Part shown: positions 10,401 to 16,981 of the stretch, piece after piece
How the letters are laid out: each line of letters begins with the position of its first letter
Position numbering within the stretch: the first letter of the stretch is position 1
NCBI GenBank assembly: GCA_017524545.1
Contig: JAFXVN010000044.1
Coordinates: forward strand, 1-64,000
DNA from: Bacteroidaceae bacterium
GTDB taxonomy: Bacteria; Bacteroidota; Bacteroidia; Bacteroidales; Bacteroidaceae
Reading direction: 5' to 3'
Length of the DNA stretch: 64,000 nucleotides
Made by a program: the position numbers and the translations under genes
The notes under the pieces: generated by a model
Database searches by the model: none
What the model was told of the DNA's origin: nothing
Seen by the model: only the letters and a program-made list of their open reading frames with translations

Positions 10401-12314
10401 CGCGCCTGGGTGACAAACAATGTGGAGGACGGGCATGACCAGCCCGACCACATCTACCTTGCCAACGGTACGGACGAGGAGCTGAAGACACTCAGCAACA
10501 TCACCTCCATCACGGCACTGGGCGACAACAAGTGGCGCGTCACCGTCACCGTGCCGCAGCGGGAGTGGTTCTATACCTCCGTGGCCAACCCGACGGGCGG
10601 CATCGCCAAGATTGTCTCGCTGAAGGACGAGGACACCGACGAAGAACTCGACCCGCAGAACTTCTGGACTACACAATACACCATGCAGGACGGCTTCGAC
10701 CCGCTGCCCGAGAACAAGTTGCACATCGTGGCCTACGCCGACGGGCCTAAGACCTTTCATTTCGTCGTGGAGTTCGAGCCTTCGCCCAATGTGCGGTTGA
10801 AGGTCAACGAAATTTTGGGTGCGCCCAATGATGCAAGTGGCGAGCTGGCGACCGAACCCATCGAAAGGCTGACTGTCACCTTCAACAAGGCCATCGATCC
10901 GCTTACCTTCACACGCGACGACCTCGTGCTACGCTACGAAAGCAAGCAACAGGACACCGCCCTGCCCATCACGCCGGACGCTAATGACGCGACAAAGTTC
11001 TACATCAACACCAGCGGGCTGATTAGCGATGGCTACTATGCTTTGCAGGTGAAGACGGACGACATTCGCGACACCGAGGGCTTCTTGGGCTACGAGGGAC
11101 GGCAGGTGAAATGGATGCTCTTCCAGGGCGGCAATGTGCCGTTCTATGTAGCAGCCTTCCCCAACGGGGCAGGCACGACCAACGTCAACAGTGACTCACG
11201 TATCTTCGGAACGACGCTGACACTGACCGCTACACCCAATCCTGGCTATAAGTTCGCCTACTGGGGCACTACTGAAACGGGAGCCACCGTCATTAACGAA
11301 GGCCAAATTTACAGATATTCCTCGGAGCCGGAGCTGACGCTGGAACTGAACCGCCTCGTGAACCTTCGGGCTGTCTTCCGCCGCACGTCGCATTGCGTGC
11401 GTGTGGATTGCAACTCCCAAGAGGGCATTTTGGGCATAACGTCAGGCACCTACGAATACGGCACGGAACTCTATTTCAGAGCCGTGCCTGCCGAGGGCTA
11501 CAGCTTCCTCCGCTACGAGGTGGATGGCACGCCCGTCTGCGATGACCCCGTCTATTACCACACCGTGACTGGCGATGCCACCGTCAAGGCCGTCTTTAAG
11601 GACATGTCGCCCAAAGGTGTCATCCTGCGCGAAGATCAGGACTATGTGCCTGAAGCCATCGAGCTGGCCAACGTGAAGCTGATGCGCAAGTTCCGCAAAG
11701 GCACATGGAACACCATCGTGCTACCCTTCGACGTGCCTAACCCCGACGAGGTCTTCGGTACAGGCACGCAGTTGGCAAAACTGAGCGGCTTGACAGACAA
11801 CGTCATGAAGTTCGAGGCTGTAGAAGAGATGGAGGCCAACATCCCGTACCTCATCAAGCCGGGCGGCATCAACAACAGCAGCCTGGTTGCTAACGGAGAA
11901 AGCAAGTCCTCTGTCTTCGACATCCTTGAGACTTCCATCGAAGAGCCTGAAGGGAACGGCCCCGTTGACGAGGTGGATGGCATCTCCTTCATCGGAAGCT
12001 ATGTGTTGGCCTCCGTTCCGAAGAATGACGGCTACTATTACATTAGCAGCGACAAACTCTACTATGTGGATGAAAATGCCAGCGTGTCTTCGGGCCGATT
12101 CCGTGGCTACTTCCATACAGAGCAGGGCGACTTTGCCAAACAGTTGACCATCTTCATTGGCGACGAAGAGGATGGCTTCATCGATGTCACAGTGCCTGTC
12201 ACTGCCGACATCTACCGTCTCGACGGCATGATGGTTCGCAAGGCCGGCACAGACACGCGCGGCCTCGCCCCCGGTCTCTACATCATGAACGGCCAAAAGT
12301 TCAGTGTCAAGTGA
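4452..12314 (+). CDS. Giant secreted multidomain adhesin-like protein (CARDB / Calx-beta type)
   Basis: A 2,620-residue protein with a signal peptide (residues 1-21, ending SAMAQ). In order I see a cohesin-like beta-sandwich (about 25-180), a CARDB-like domain (about 182-300), a run of Calx-beta-like repeats with acidic ends such as DDDLVPL and DNDGPAL (about 306-733), another CARDB-like domain (about 736-846), a carboxypeptidase-regulatory-like beta domain (about 1160-1250), a Gly/Ser linker flanked by cysteines (about 1415-1464), further Ig-like modules, InlB-like repeats (GYKFAYW and related, about 2230-2386), and a C-terminal sorting-like tail (ADIYRLDGMMVRKAG...GLYIMNGQKFSVK). The domain mix suggests a long cell-surface stalk or adhesin. 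No catalytic motif is evident. It starts 14 bases after the BspA-like gene and is probably cotranscribed with it. Domain names are from eye-level pattern matching. Confidence 0.75.
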   Translation: MNTIKNYILSLLLLFGTSAMAQTNVLRIGDVTYPAGRTAAIPIALENQSDIVGVQFEILTPYELKAFEDESLVSLNKSRAIDYQASVTSKSNQSYQGKTYRHYRVILYSPTNTTISGSSGTLLTLQLDLPDNLENGTELPVAFYEYKSSTYTSTRAEVILTDRSGSNVVSGFTGGTITVEVVPRPDLVPTDVAVSQTLASPGDKLDFSWSVTNQGDSVTGAGWTEKIFLENEQTKTRVYVGTTAYESKLAVDATVSRNVSLNLSDYPGVSGACRPVVQIIPAANCGEILVDQSNNTAAAASYSLNVRKFFTLTAYKNPIPEGSTQGYACELRRTGDLSLAQTFNVTTRDASDDTDRLKVNADGSGTVRFDQNVSKVTFYIYPIDNDDVNVDSRVAIVVNESLNNGYNCITDTVTLEDDDLVPLTLALDKSEYNEGEVIHVTATVPAHYYPGDISVYLTIEQSKRFKLPQRLVIPDGETSGTASILIQDDNTPANPESIKLTASADGHQKAEKVFILNDDDTPAISMTLSPTTVSEAAGPQAIIGTITRTGVTNNKITVKLTDDGDDDLYYTTSTMTMPAGTTSVKFTLGVRDNQEVDGDRTVNVKAGVYLTNCNCDAIGDKQANVTVPVTITDNDGPALSVTTSKTTIVEGDETGCNITVTRNTSTAQALSVILSTDAADVEYTTNATIPAGQASVTVPFRALSNLTEEGDRTVTVTASATDFSSGAAWLLISDRTLPDAVITGISLADETILAGGSTTLSLQIANQGAGTLSAKTEIKVMKGEETITTFTLGKELARGATTTETIPFTATDVPGIFAITAIVNPERMQPELLYINNTSDEASIEIQSLYSFTAAADKSIYNEGDTVTITGTVTSNSGGSVSNLDVEPYIIYYGQRIDLSAQTDAEGRYSVKYKLPWGYRGNFSFGACNPQEGQTDAAGTFKVYGFERVNQDRIRHQLYKDEAYEGTIEIQNLTSLALHNIHASFSGATDLYDVEMSTVEELEGLGTATLTYRITPVEASEGPQWDKLTVTLSSDEEAHIEFVMYNFANVRYANIKPDVTSINTTVTKGTVRTYPVQVVNTGMTASGKLVVDLPKAMSEFISLATPVEMPSLEPGDTTTVMLRFNPGDLDVNIIQKGSIAVNCENGSGFNVWFNVKVVSESTGSLLVRVRDENTIYGNSKGEKPYVEGASVQLRDYNTGALVASGTSTQEGILFDDVNEGYYQLYVTADKHDSYRANVLVNPGEQTTHLAFCSYQAVSVSWDVVETSVEDEYEIVTSLTYETHVPVPVVRMTVSPKIVPYDLLENGQSTMFNVVLRNDGLIDALDVNVYMPSEEGLTFTPLVMHQGLTLGPEQSYIVPIRVTRTQPSSSSRRRSGSSSCSIAMDGDYSWFPCESDFGLQSAFMMDVFMAAASAFGGSSCGGGGGGGSSSSGDGGSSSSGGGGGGGGSSSGGGGLGGGGGGGSLCPYLDYAPDPIPFADCGKTFTGTGSTGDAASCASPMAEGIYKHSRKSRRNSISAIVDYTAQSSQRKASVIPALIQSYAQKAELYYTYLKTFFDQLGEYTGVDSMALHYNDEINTALKLIDGRLEEEHENGTLYDWQLAALADALVRYMPSQRHIYYDFDLTQYVERRQNSYRIQDGLAPSNDNHEHQNVYETLADRRDFCTQELVNMGFIDWKELVASANEDILEFYNGASNNLCATVRLEIEQKLVLTRQAFRGTLTIENSTYETLEDVDLDVTVTDLLGQEATSHEFQINFESIEGFEGSLEGPWTLAPKSKGVATILFIPTKYAAPETLTTYSFGGSLSFSNDGMEQRRMLAPVSLQVKPSPELDLTYFVQRDIYGDDPLTGDVVEPIVPAEFSVLIHNKGNGDASNVRMITKQPKIVENEKGLMVDFSIISSSLNGGEKVMALDDDIATQFGDIKAGTCSYATWDLTSTLLGHFVEYDVQATHVTSYGNPDLSLLDQVTIHELIHSVNATLGDVTYRAWVTNNVEDGHDQPDHIYLANGTDEELKTLSNITSITALGDNKWRVTVTVPQREWFYTSVANPTGGIAKIVSLKDEDTDEELDPQNFWTTQYTMQDGFDPLPENKLHIVAYADGPKTFHFVVEFEPSPNVRLKVNEILGAPNDASGELATEPIERLTVTFNKAIDPLTFTRDDLVLRYESKQQDTALPITPDANDATKFYINTSGLISDGYYALQVKTDDIRDTEGFLGYEGRQVKWMLFQGGNVPFYVAAFPNGAGTTNVNSDSRIFGTTLTLTATPNPGYKFAYWGTTETGATVINEGQIYRYSSEPELTLELNRLVNLRAVFRRTSHCVRVDCNSQEGILGITSGTYEYGTELYFRAVPAEGYSFLRYEVDGTPVCDDPVYYHTVTGDATVKAVFKDMSPKGVILREDQDYVPEAIELANVKLMRKFRKGTWNTIVLPFDVPNPDEVFGTGTQLAKLSGLTDNVMKFEAVEEMEANIPYLIKPGGINNSSLVANGESKSSVFDILETSIEEPEGNGPVDEVDGISFIGSYVLASVPKNDGYYYISSDKLYYVDENASVSSGRFRGYFHTEQGDFAKQLTIFIGDEEDGFIDVTVPVTADIYRLDGMMVRKAGTDTRGLAPGLYIMNGQKFSVK
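8695..8840 (+). repeat. Glycine/serine microsatellite encoding a flexible linker
   Basis: About 145 bases of GGC/GGT and AGC/TCC codons, with a repeated GGCTCTTCCAGTGGCG block, encode nearly pure Gly and Ser. Cysteines lie on both sides (SSCGGGG before, SLCPYLDY after). Low-complexity codon runs of this kind can change length by slippage. Confidence 0.8.
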
Positions 12315-12368
12315 TTTGAACCGTAATACACCGGAGCGTTGTTATACAATGTATTCTCACACAGAAAG

Positions 12369-12449
12369 CACAGAAATCATAGAAGGGCGAAGCGATGCTT
12401 CGCAGGGAAGCACAAGTGCTTCTTTTCCGTGGTTTCCGTGATTTCTGTG
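12369..12449. repeat. Nested inverted repeat between convergent genes
   Basis: CACAGAAATCA (12369-12379) pairs with TGATTTCTGTG (12439-12449). Inside are two perfect smaller hairpins: GCGAAGC/GCTTCGC (12387-12403) and GAAGCAC/GTGCTTC (12407-12422). It lies between the end of the giant plus-strand gene and the end of minus-strand rpe and could act as a transcription barrier. No long T-run follows. Confidence 0.6.
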
Positions 12450-12492
12450 TGAAAGGAATACCATGTTTTGTATGATGAAGATTGGAGCGTAA

Positions 12493-12518
12493 TCCAAAAA
12501 AGACGCTACTTTTTTGGA
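12493..12518. terminator. Probable bidirectional terminator hairpin
   Basis: TCCAAAAAAG (12493-12502) pairs with CTTTTTTGGA (12509-12518) around a six-base loop. The A-rich and T-rich arms could terminate transcription from either side. A second hairpin, TTCAGGAGTTA/TAACTCCCGAA at 12559-12600, lies closer to the end of rpe. Confidence 0.5.
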
Positions 12519-12614
12519 ACATAATCCAAAAAGGATTGCAAATGTCAGAGATTCATGTTTCAGGAGTTATAATGAGCTTTTCCTCTTCTTAACTCCCGAA
12601 ACTAAATCAGAATG

Positions 12615-13256
12615 CTACAGCTGTGCGAGGGCATCGCAGGCTTCGGCGGGATTGGGGGCGGCGAAGATGGCGTTGCCTGCCACAAGGACGTCGGCTCCGG
12701 CCTGCTTCAGCTGACGGCCTGTCTCGAGGTTGACGCCGCCATCCACTTCGATGAGGGCCTTGCTGCCTGTGCGGTCGAGCAGCTGACGCAGGGCGGCAAC
12801 CTTCTTCAGGGTGTGCGGAATGAACTTCTGTCCGCCGAAGCCTGGGTTGACACTCATCAGGAGCACTAAATCGACATCGGCTGCGATGTCCTCCAGGACA
12901 GAGACAGGCGTGGCAGGATTGAGCGTCACACCAGCCTTCATGCCGGCTTCGTGAATCTGACCGATGACGCGGTGCAGATGGGGACAAGCTTCGTAGTGCA
13001 CATTCATCAGGTAAGCTCCGAGTGCCTTCACCTCGTTCACGAACTTCTCGGGCTGCACTATCATCAGGTGTACGTCGAGCGGTTTCTGGCAGATGCGGGC
13101 CACATGTTTCAGTACAGGGAAACCGAAGGAAATGTTCGGCACGAACACACCGTCCATGATGTCGATATGGAGCCAGTCGGCAGAACTTTGGTTGAACCAC
13201 TTCATCTCCGCCTCAAGATTGGCGAAGTTGGCTGAGAGCAGGGAAGGAGAGACCAT
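12615..13256 (-). CDS. rpe: Ribulose-phosphate 3-epimerase
   Basis: A 213-residue TIM-barrel enzyme that interconverts ribulose 5-phosphate and xylulose 5-phosphate in the pentose phosphate pathway. Family motifs are present: SPSLLSANFANL at the start, HIDIMDGVFVPNISFG with the metal/substrate residues, DVHLMIVQP, MSVNPGFGGQKF, and EVDGGVN near the end. The frame is open 88 codons further upstream, but that extension is low-complexity repeat sequence, so I place the start at the ATG that begins MVSPSLL. It is transcribed away from dnaA and converges on the giant gene. Confidence 0.95.
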   Translation of the reverse strand: MVSPSLLSANFANLEAEMKWFNQSSADWLHIDIMDGVFVPNISFGFPVLKHVARICQKPLDVHLMIVQPEKFVNEVKALGAYLMNVHYEACPHLHRVIGQIHEAGMKAGVTLNPATPVSVLEDIAADVDLVLLMSVNPGFGGQKFIPHTLKKVAALRQLLDRTGSKALIEVDGGVNLETGRQLKQAGADVLVAGNAIFAAPNPAEACDALAQL

Positions 13257-13346
13257 TTGACAATTTGACGATTTGGCAATTAGATGATTTGACAATATCA
13301 CAGGCGGCACTCTTAAATTGTCCAATTGTTCAATTGTCCAATTGTC
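13257..13346. repeat. Short tandem/inverted repeats (CAATTTGAC / GTCCAATTG) before rpe
   Basis: Units of about 8-9 bases (CAATTTGAC, GATTTGGCAATT, then TTGTCCAATTGTTCAATTG) run from the rpe start codon outward on both strands. They keep the upstream frame open without encoding a credible protein. The following stretch 13347-13819 shows no gene and no cluster of DnaA boxes. Confidence 0.6.
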
Positions 13347-13819
13347 AAGTAACAGGGTTGCGGGCGGAATGTGCGTGCAAACTGGCGTATCTTGGCCAGG
13401 ACAGCCGTGCTTGGCTGGAAATAGGGTAGAGGTAGAGCTTGTTCCATAGGCGGAGGATGATTGTGATTTGATAGTTCGTATTTGGCGCACTTCTACATTA
13501 AAAACGAATGACTGCTTCATTTTATTGTGGGAAACGGGAAGGTTTTTTCGATAACACGCTTTTCTTTCTTATTTAGACTTTCATGAAATAGAAGAGAAGC
13601 AGGAAGTTTGTGCTTGCCAAAATAGTAACTCTATAGAATAGCGAAGGTTGCGAATGCATTGCATGAGGCGTGCCCTTTATAGGCGTCAAGCAGAAGCATT
13701 TGAAAAACAGAACATTGAATATATGCAAGGGCTTTGCTAAATTTTGCAAGGCTTGTCACAGCGATGTTTGAAATACAAGATGTTATGCAACGGAGCACTT
13801 TTGAGGGCGTGCAAAAAAG

Positions 13820-13851
13820 TTTGGTAGAATTGAGAAAATGTAGTAACTTTG
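13820..13851 (+). promoter_or_regulatory. Promoter of dnaA
   Basis: TTTG at 13820-13823 and TAACTTTG at 13844-13851, 20 bases apart, match the Bacteroidota promoter pattern. The leader to the ATG is about 95 bases. Confidence 0.65.
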
Positions 13852-13908
13852 CAGACGATTTCGCAAAAAATAATAAGGCAAGATGGGCGCAGGTTGCCCA
13901 GACACGAT

Positions 13909-13930
13909 ACACATTATATATAATATGTGT
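13909..13930. repeat. Palindrome in the dnaA leader
   Basis: ACACAT (13909-13914) pairs with ATGTGT (13925-13930) around TATATATAAT. It lies between the dnaA promoter and start codon and is followed by GCGCG. Related blocks occur at 20620, 41635, 49554, 60353 and 3939. Confidence 0.6.
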
Positions 13931-13947
13931 GCGCGTAAGAAAGAGTG

Positions 13948-15357
13948 ATGAATAAGAACGAACAGATATTGTGGCAGCGTTGCTTGGAGATGTTCCGCAG
14001 TAACGTGAGCGAACAGCAGTTCCAGACTTGGTTCTCCCCGATGAGGCTCAAGTCGTACGATGCTGCCCAGAAGGAGCTGGCGGTCTATATACCGTCTCAG
14101 TTCTTCTTCGAATATCTGGAGGAGCATTTCCGTCGTCTCATTCATGTCACTGTCAGCCGTTTCTTCGGCGAGGATGTGACACTCACTTACGAAGTGGAGG
14201 TGGCCGACAATGTGACGGTCAATCAGGAGAGCGACAGCAACATGGTGCCTGAAGCGGCTCCGTCAAGCTTCGCTGCAAACAAATCGCCCATGCTGGCACA
14301 GGCTGTAGGCATGGCGGCCGACCTCGACTCGCAGCTCAATGTGCACCAGAGCTTCAGCAACTTCATCGAGGGCAGCAGCAACAAGCTGCCGCGTAGCGTG
14401 GGTCAGGCTATTGCCGAGCATCCTGAGCAGCAGACCTTCAACCCCCTCTTCATCTATGGCCCCAGCGGCGTGGGCAAGACGCATCTTGTGAATGCCATCG
14501 GCGTGCGCACCAAGGAGCTGCATCCCGAGAAGCGTGTCCTCTACCTGAGCGCACACCTCTTCATGGTGCAGTTCACCGATGCCCGCAAGAACAACGTCTT
14601 CAACGATTTCATGCACTTCTACCAGAGCATCGACATGCTTATTGTTGACGATATTCAGGAGTTGGCAGGCATGACGGCTACACAGAACGCCTTCTTCCAT
14701 ATCTTCAACCACCTGCGTCAGAATGGCAAGCAGATTATCATGACCTGCGACCGTCCGCCCGTGTCGCTTCAGGGCATGGAAGACAGGCTCATCACCCGCT
14801 TCAAGAGTGGACTGATGGCAGAGATGGAGAAGCCGGAGGAGCAATTGCGCCGCAGCATCCTGCACAGCATCGTGAAGCACGACGGCCTGAGCATCCCCGA
14901 GGAAGTGGTGAGCTTCATCTCGCACAATGTCACTGGCAGCGTCCGCGAGCTGGAGGGCATCATCCACAGCCTGCTGGCATACTCCGTGGTCTATGGCAAG
15001 GACATCGACTTGGAGTTCGCCCAGCGCATCCTGACGGGGCGCATCAAGGTGGAGAAGAAGGATGTCACTATCGACCAAATTATCACTTGCACCTGCGAGC
15101 ATTTCAATGTCAAGGAGGAGGAGGTCTTCGGCAAGAGCCGCAAGGCAAACATCGTCACCGTCCGCCAGATGAGCATGTACCTGGCGCACAAGCACACGAA
15201 GCTCACCGCCAGCAAGATTGGCATCTACGTCGGCAATCGCGACCACGCCACTGTGCTGCACGGCATCAAGACGATAGACGGACGGCTGAAGGTGGAGAAA
15301 GAGCTGCGTCATGACCTCGAGGAGCTGGAAGAAAAACTGATAGGAAAAGCACTATGA
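13948..15357 (+). CDS. dnaA: Chromosomal replication initiator DnaA
   Basis: A 469-residue AAA+ ATPase that binds DnaA boxes and melts the origin. Domain I (about 1-90, ILWQRCLEMFRSNV) is followed by a linker, then the AAA+ core with Walker A GPSGVGKTH (about residues 170-178), Walker B MLIVDDIQ and sensor region, and domain IV with the DnaA signature (KIGIYVGNRDHATVLHG). Length is normal for the family. A GTG lies directly before the ATG; I choose the ATG, with AAGAAAGAG as a likely ribosome site. The stop codon overlaps the start of the nitroreductase gene (ATGA), so the two were built as an operon. No DnaA-box cluster is visible in this window. Confidence 0.97.
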   Translation: MNKNEQILWQRCLEMFRSNVSEQQFQTWFSPMRLKSYDAAQKELAVYIPSQFFFEYLEEHFRRLIHVTVSRFFGEDVTLTYEVEVADNVTVNQESDSNMVPEAAPSSFAANKSPMLAQAVGMAADLDSQLNVHQSFSNFIEGSSNKLPRSVGQAIAEHPEQQTFNPLFIYGPSGVGKTHLVNAIGVRTKELHPEKRVLYLSAHLFMVQFTDARKNNVFNDFMHFYQSIDMLIVDDIQELAGMTATQNAFFHIFNHLRQNGKQIIMTCDRPPVSLQGMEDRLITRFKSGLMAEMEKPEEQLRRSILHSIVKHDGLSIPEEVVSFISHNVTGSVRELEGIIHSLLAYSVVYGKDIDLEFAQRILTGRIKVEKKDVTIDQIITCTCEHFNVKEEEVFGKSRKANIVTVRQMSMYLAHKHTKLTASKIGIYVGNRDHATVLHGIKTIDGRLKVEKELRHDLEELEEKLIGKAL

Positions 15358-16601
15358 ACATCAAAGGAAGAAGAACCATCCGCAAATACACTCAGCAGCC
15401 CGTCAGCGACGAGCTGCTGAATCGGTTAATAGAAGAAGCGTCGCGCACCCAGACAATGGGCAACCTGTAGCTCTACAGCGTTGTCGTGACGCGCTCGGCG
15501 GCCATGAAGGAGCTGCTGGCACCTGCCCACTTCTGCCAGCCGATGGTGACGCAGGCTCCCGTCGTGCTGACCGTCTGTGCCGACTTCCGCCGCACCTCCG
15601 ACTGGTGTCTGCAGCGTCAGGCTGCTCCGGGCTACGACAATGCCCTGAGCTTCCTCAATGCCGCCACCGATGCCCTGCTCTTCACCCAGACCTTCTGCTG
15701 CCTGGCAGAGGAGGAAGGTCTGGGCGTCTGCTTCCTTGGCACGACCATATACCAGCCGCAGACCATCATCGCTGCCCTGGAGTTGCCCGAGCTGGTCTTC
15801 CCCGTAGCCACGCTCACTGTAGGCTGGCCGGCAGAGATGCCTCAGCAGACAGACCGCCTGCCCCTCGAAGCCATCGTGCACCAGGAGACCTACGGCACCT
15901 TCACGCCCGAACGCATCGATGCCTGCTATGCAGAGCGCGAAGCACTGCCCGAGAACAAGCACTTTGTGGAGATTAACAACAAGGAGACGCTGGCACAGGT
16001 CTTCACCGACATCCGCTATACCCGCAAGGACAACGAAGCCATGTCCGAGGGACTCCTTGCGACCCTTGCCCAACAGAAATTCCTGAAAGCGGAGCATTTG
16101 CCGGGCATCGTTCCTACCGTCGTGGAGCGCAGACCCGAGGTGCTGGAGTGCGATGTGGTGCGCTTCCAGAACAAAAAGGAGAAGTGGGTGGCTTTCGTTG
16201 GACTTCTCGATGGCTCCCCCTACGAGATATTCACTGGTCTGCAAGACGACGAGGAGGGCATAGCCATCCCAAAGAGCGTTTCCAAGGGCTTCATCATCAA
16301 GCACTACGACCGCGACGGGCAGAAGCGCTACGACTTCCAGTTTGTCACAGGGCGCGGTTACAAGACCACCATCGAGGGACTGAGCGAACGCTTCAACCCC
16401 GAGTACTGGGACTATGCGAAGCTCATCAGCGGTGTGCTCCGCTACCGTATGCCCATCGACCATGTCATTCGCCTTATCACGTCTCTCCAGTTGGAGAACG
16501 ACACCATCAATTCCTGGACGGCAGGTGTGGCGCGCGTGTTGAAGAAGTATCTACCCGATTCAATCTCTGCGGAGGAGGAAGAGATAGAAAGTGAAAAGTG
16601 A
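15354..16601 (+). pseudogene. Nitroreductase with in-frame TAG, fused to the C-terminal domain of B12-dependent ribonucleotide reductase
   Basis: The frame opens at the ATG overlapping the dnaA stop (MNIKGRRTIRKYTQQPV...) and is a recognisable Bacteroidota nitroreductase, but codon 39 (15468-15470) is TAG, where related proteins read GN(L/M)QLYSV. A single C-to-T change from CAG explains it. Past the TAG the frame stays open. The nitroreductase continues to about 16095 (ending QVFTDIRYTRKDNE...QQKFLKAE), then becomes the tail of an adenosylcobalamin-dependent ribonucleotide reductase (ADVVRF-like VLECDVVRFQNKKEKW, FVGLLDGSPYEIFTG, GYKTTIEGLSERF). The catalytic body of the reductase is absent, so a deletion probably joined two neighbouring genes. 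Translation could restart at an internal ATG (15504), but the reductase part cannot be catalytic. An assembly error could explain the TAG but not the fusion. Confidence 0.8.
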
Positions 16602-16953
16602 ACTAACTGTCAACCGCATCAAGGTTTTTGCGCATCATGGCTGTCACCCTCAGGAGCGCATCGTAGGCGGGGATTTCTACGTCACCGTCTCGGCCTTGGT
16701 GGATGTGGAGCCTTCTGCCTGGCGTGACGACCAGATGGAGGGCACAGCCGACTACTCCCTTTTTGTCAGCATCACCCGCCGCGAGATGGCCATTCCTTCC
16801 AAGCTTCTGGAGCATGTTGCAGCCCGAATCGCCTCTGCCGTGCTCCGGGAATGCCCCTCTGTCCTGAAGGTCAGCGTCACAGTCGAAAAGGAGAACCCTC
16901 CTCTCGGTGTACTTTGTCAGGGTGCCAGCGTCAAGATAGAGCAGGCAAGGTAA
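16591..16953 (+). CDS. folB: Dihydroneopterin aldolase
   Basis: A 120-residue enzyme of folate synthesis that converts 7,8-dihydroneopterin to 6-hydroxymethyl-dihydropterin and glycolaldehyde. Family features are the N-terminal VFAHHGCHPQER, EGTADYS (the conserved T-x-DYS), the LLEHVAARI motif with the catalytic-site glutamate, and the C-terminal VEKENPP with the conserved lysine. It begins with GTG at 16591, eleven bases before the end of the upstream chimeric frame. The bases around the start (AAGTGAAAAGTGAAC) are a short direct repeat that supplies both the previous TGA and this GTG. Confidence 0.92.
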   Translation: MKSELTVNRIKVFAHHGCHPQERIVGGDFYVTVSALVDVEPSAWRDDQMEGTADYSLFVSITRREMAIPSKLLEHVAARIASAVLRECPSVLKVSVTVEKENPPLGVLCQGASVKIEQAR

Positions 16954-16981
16954 AGTGAAGAAAACCATAACAATAAAAGCC

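Noticed and set aside
9558..10760. 400-codon minus-strand frame inside the giant adhesin gene
   Set aside because: Histidine/valine-rich shadow typical of the reverse of this codon usage, with no recognisable domain.
12615..13520. Longer 301-residue form of rpe
   Set aside because: The extra 88 residues are encoded by low-complexity repeats, and the family begins at the internal Met.
13257..13947. Replication origin next to dnaA
   Set aside because: No cluster of TTATCCACA-like boxes or clear AT-rich unwinding region with boxes is visible; only a promoter and one palindrome.
15468..15470. TAG recoded as an amino acid
   Set aside because: TAG is used as a normal stop elsewhere in the window (for example 56775 and 60163), and no recoding signal is seen; a nonsense mutation is simpler.
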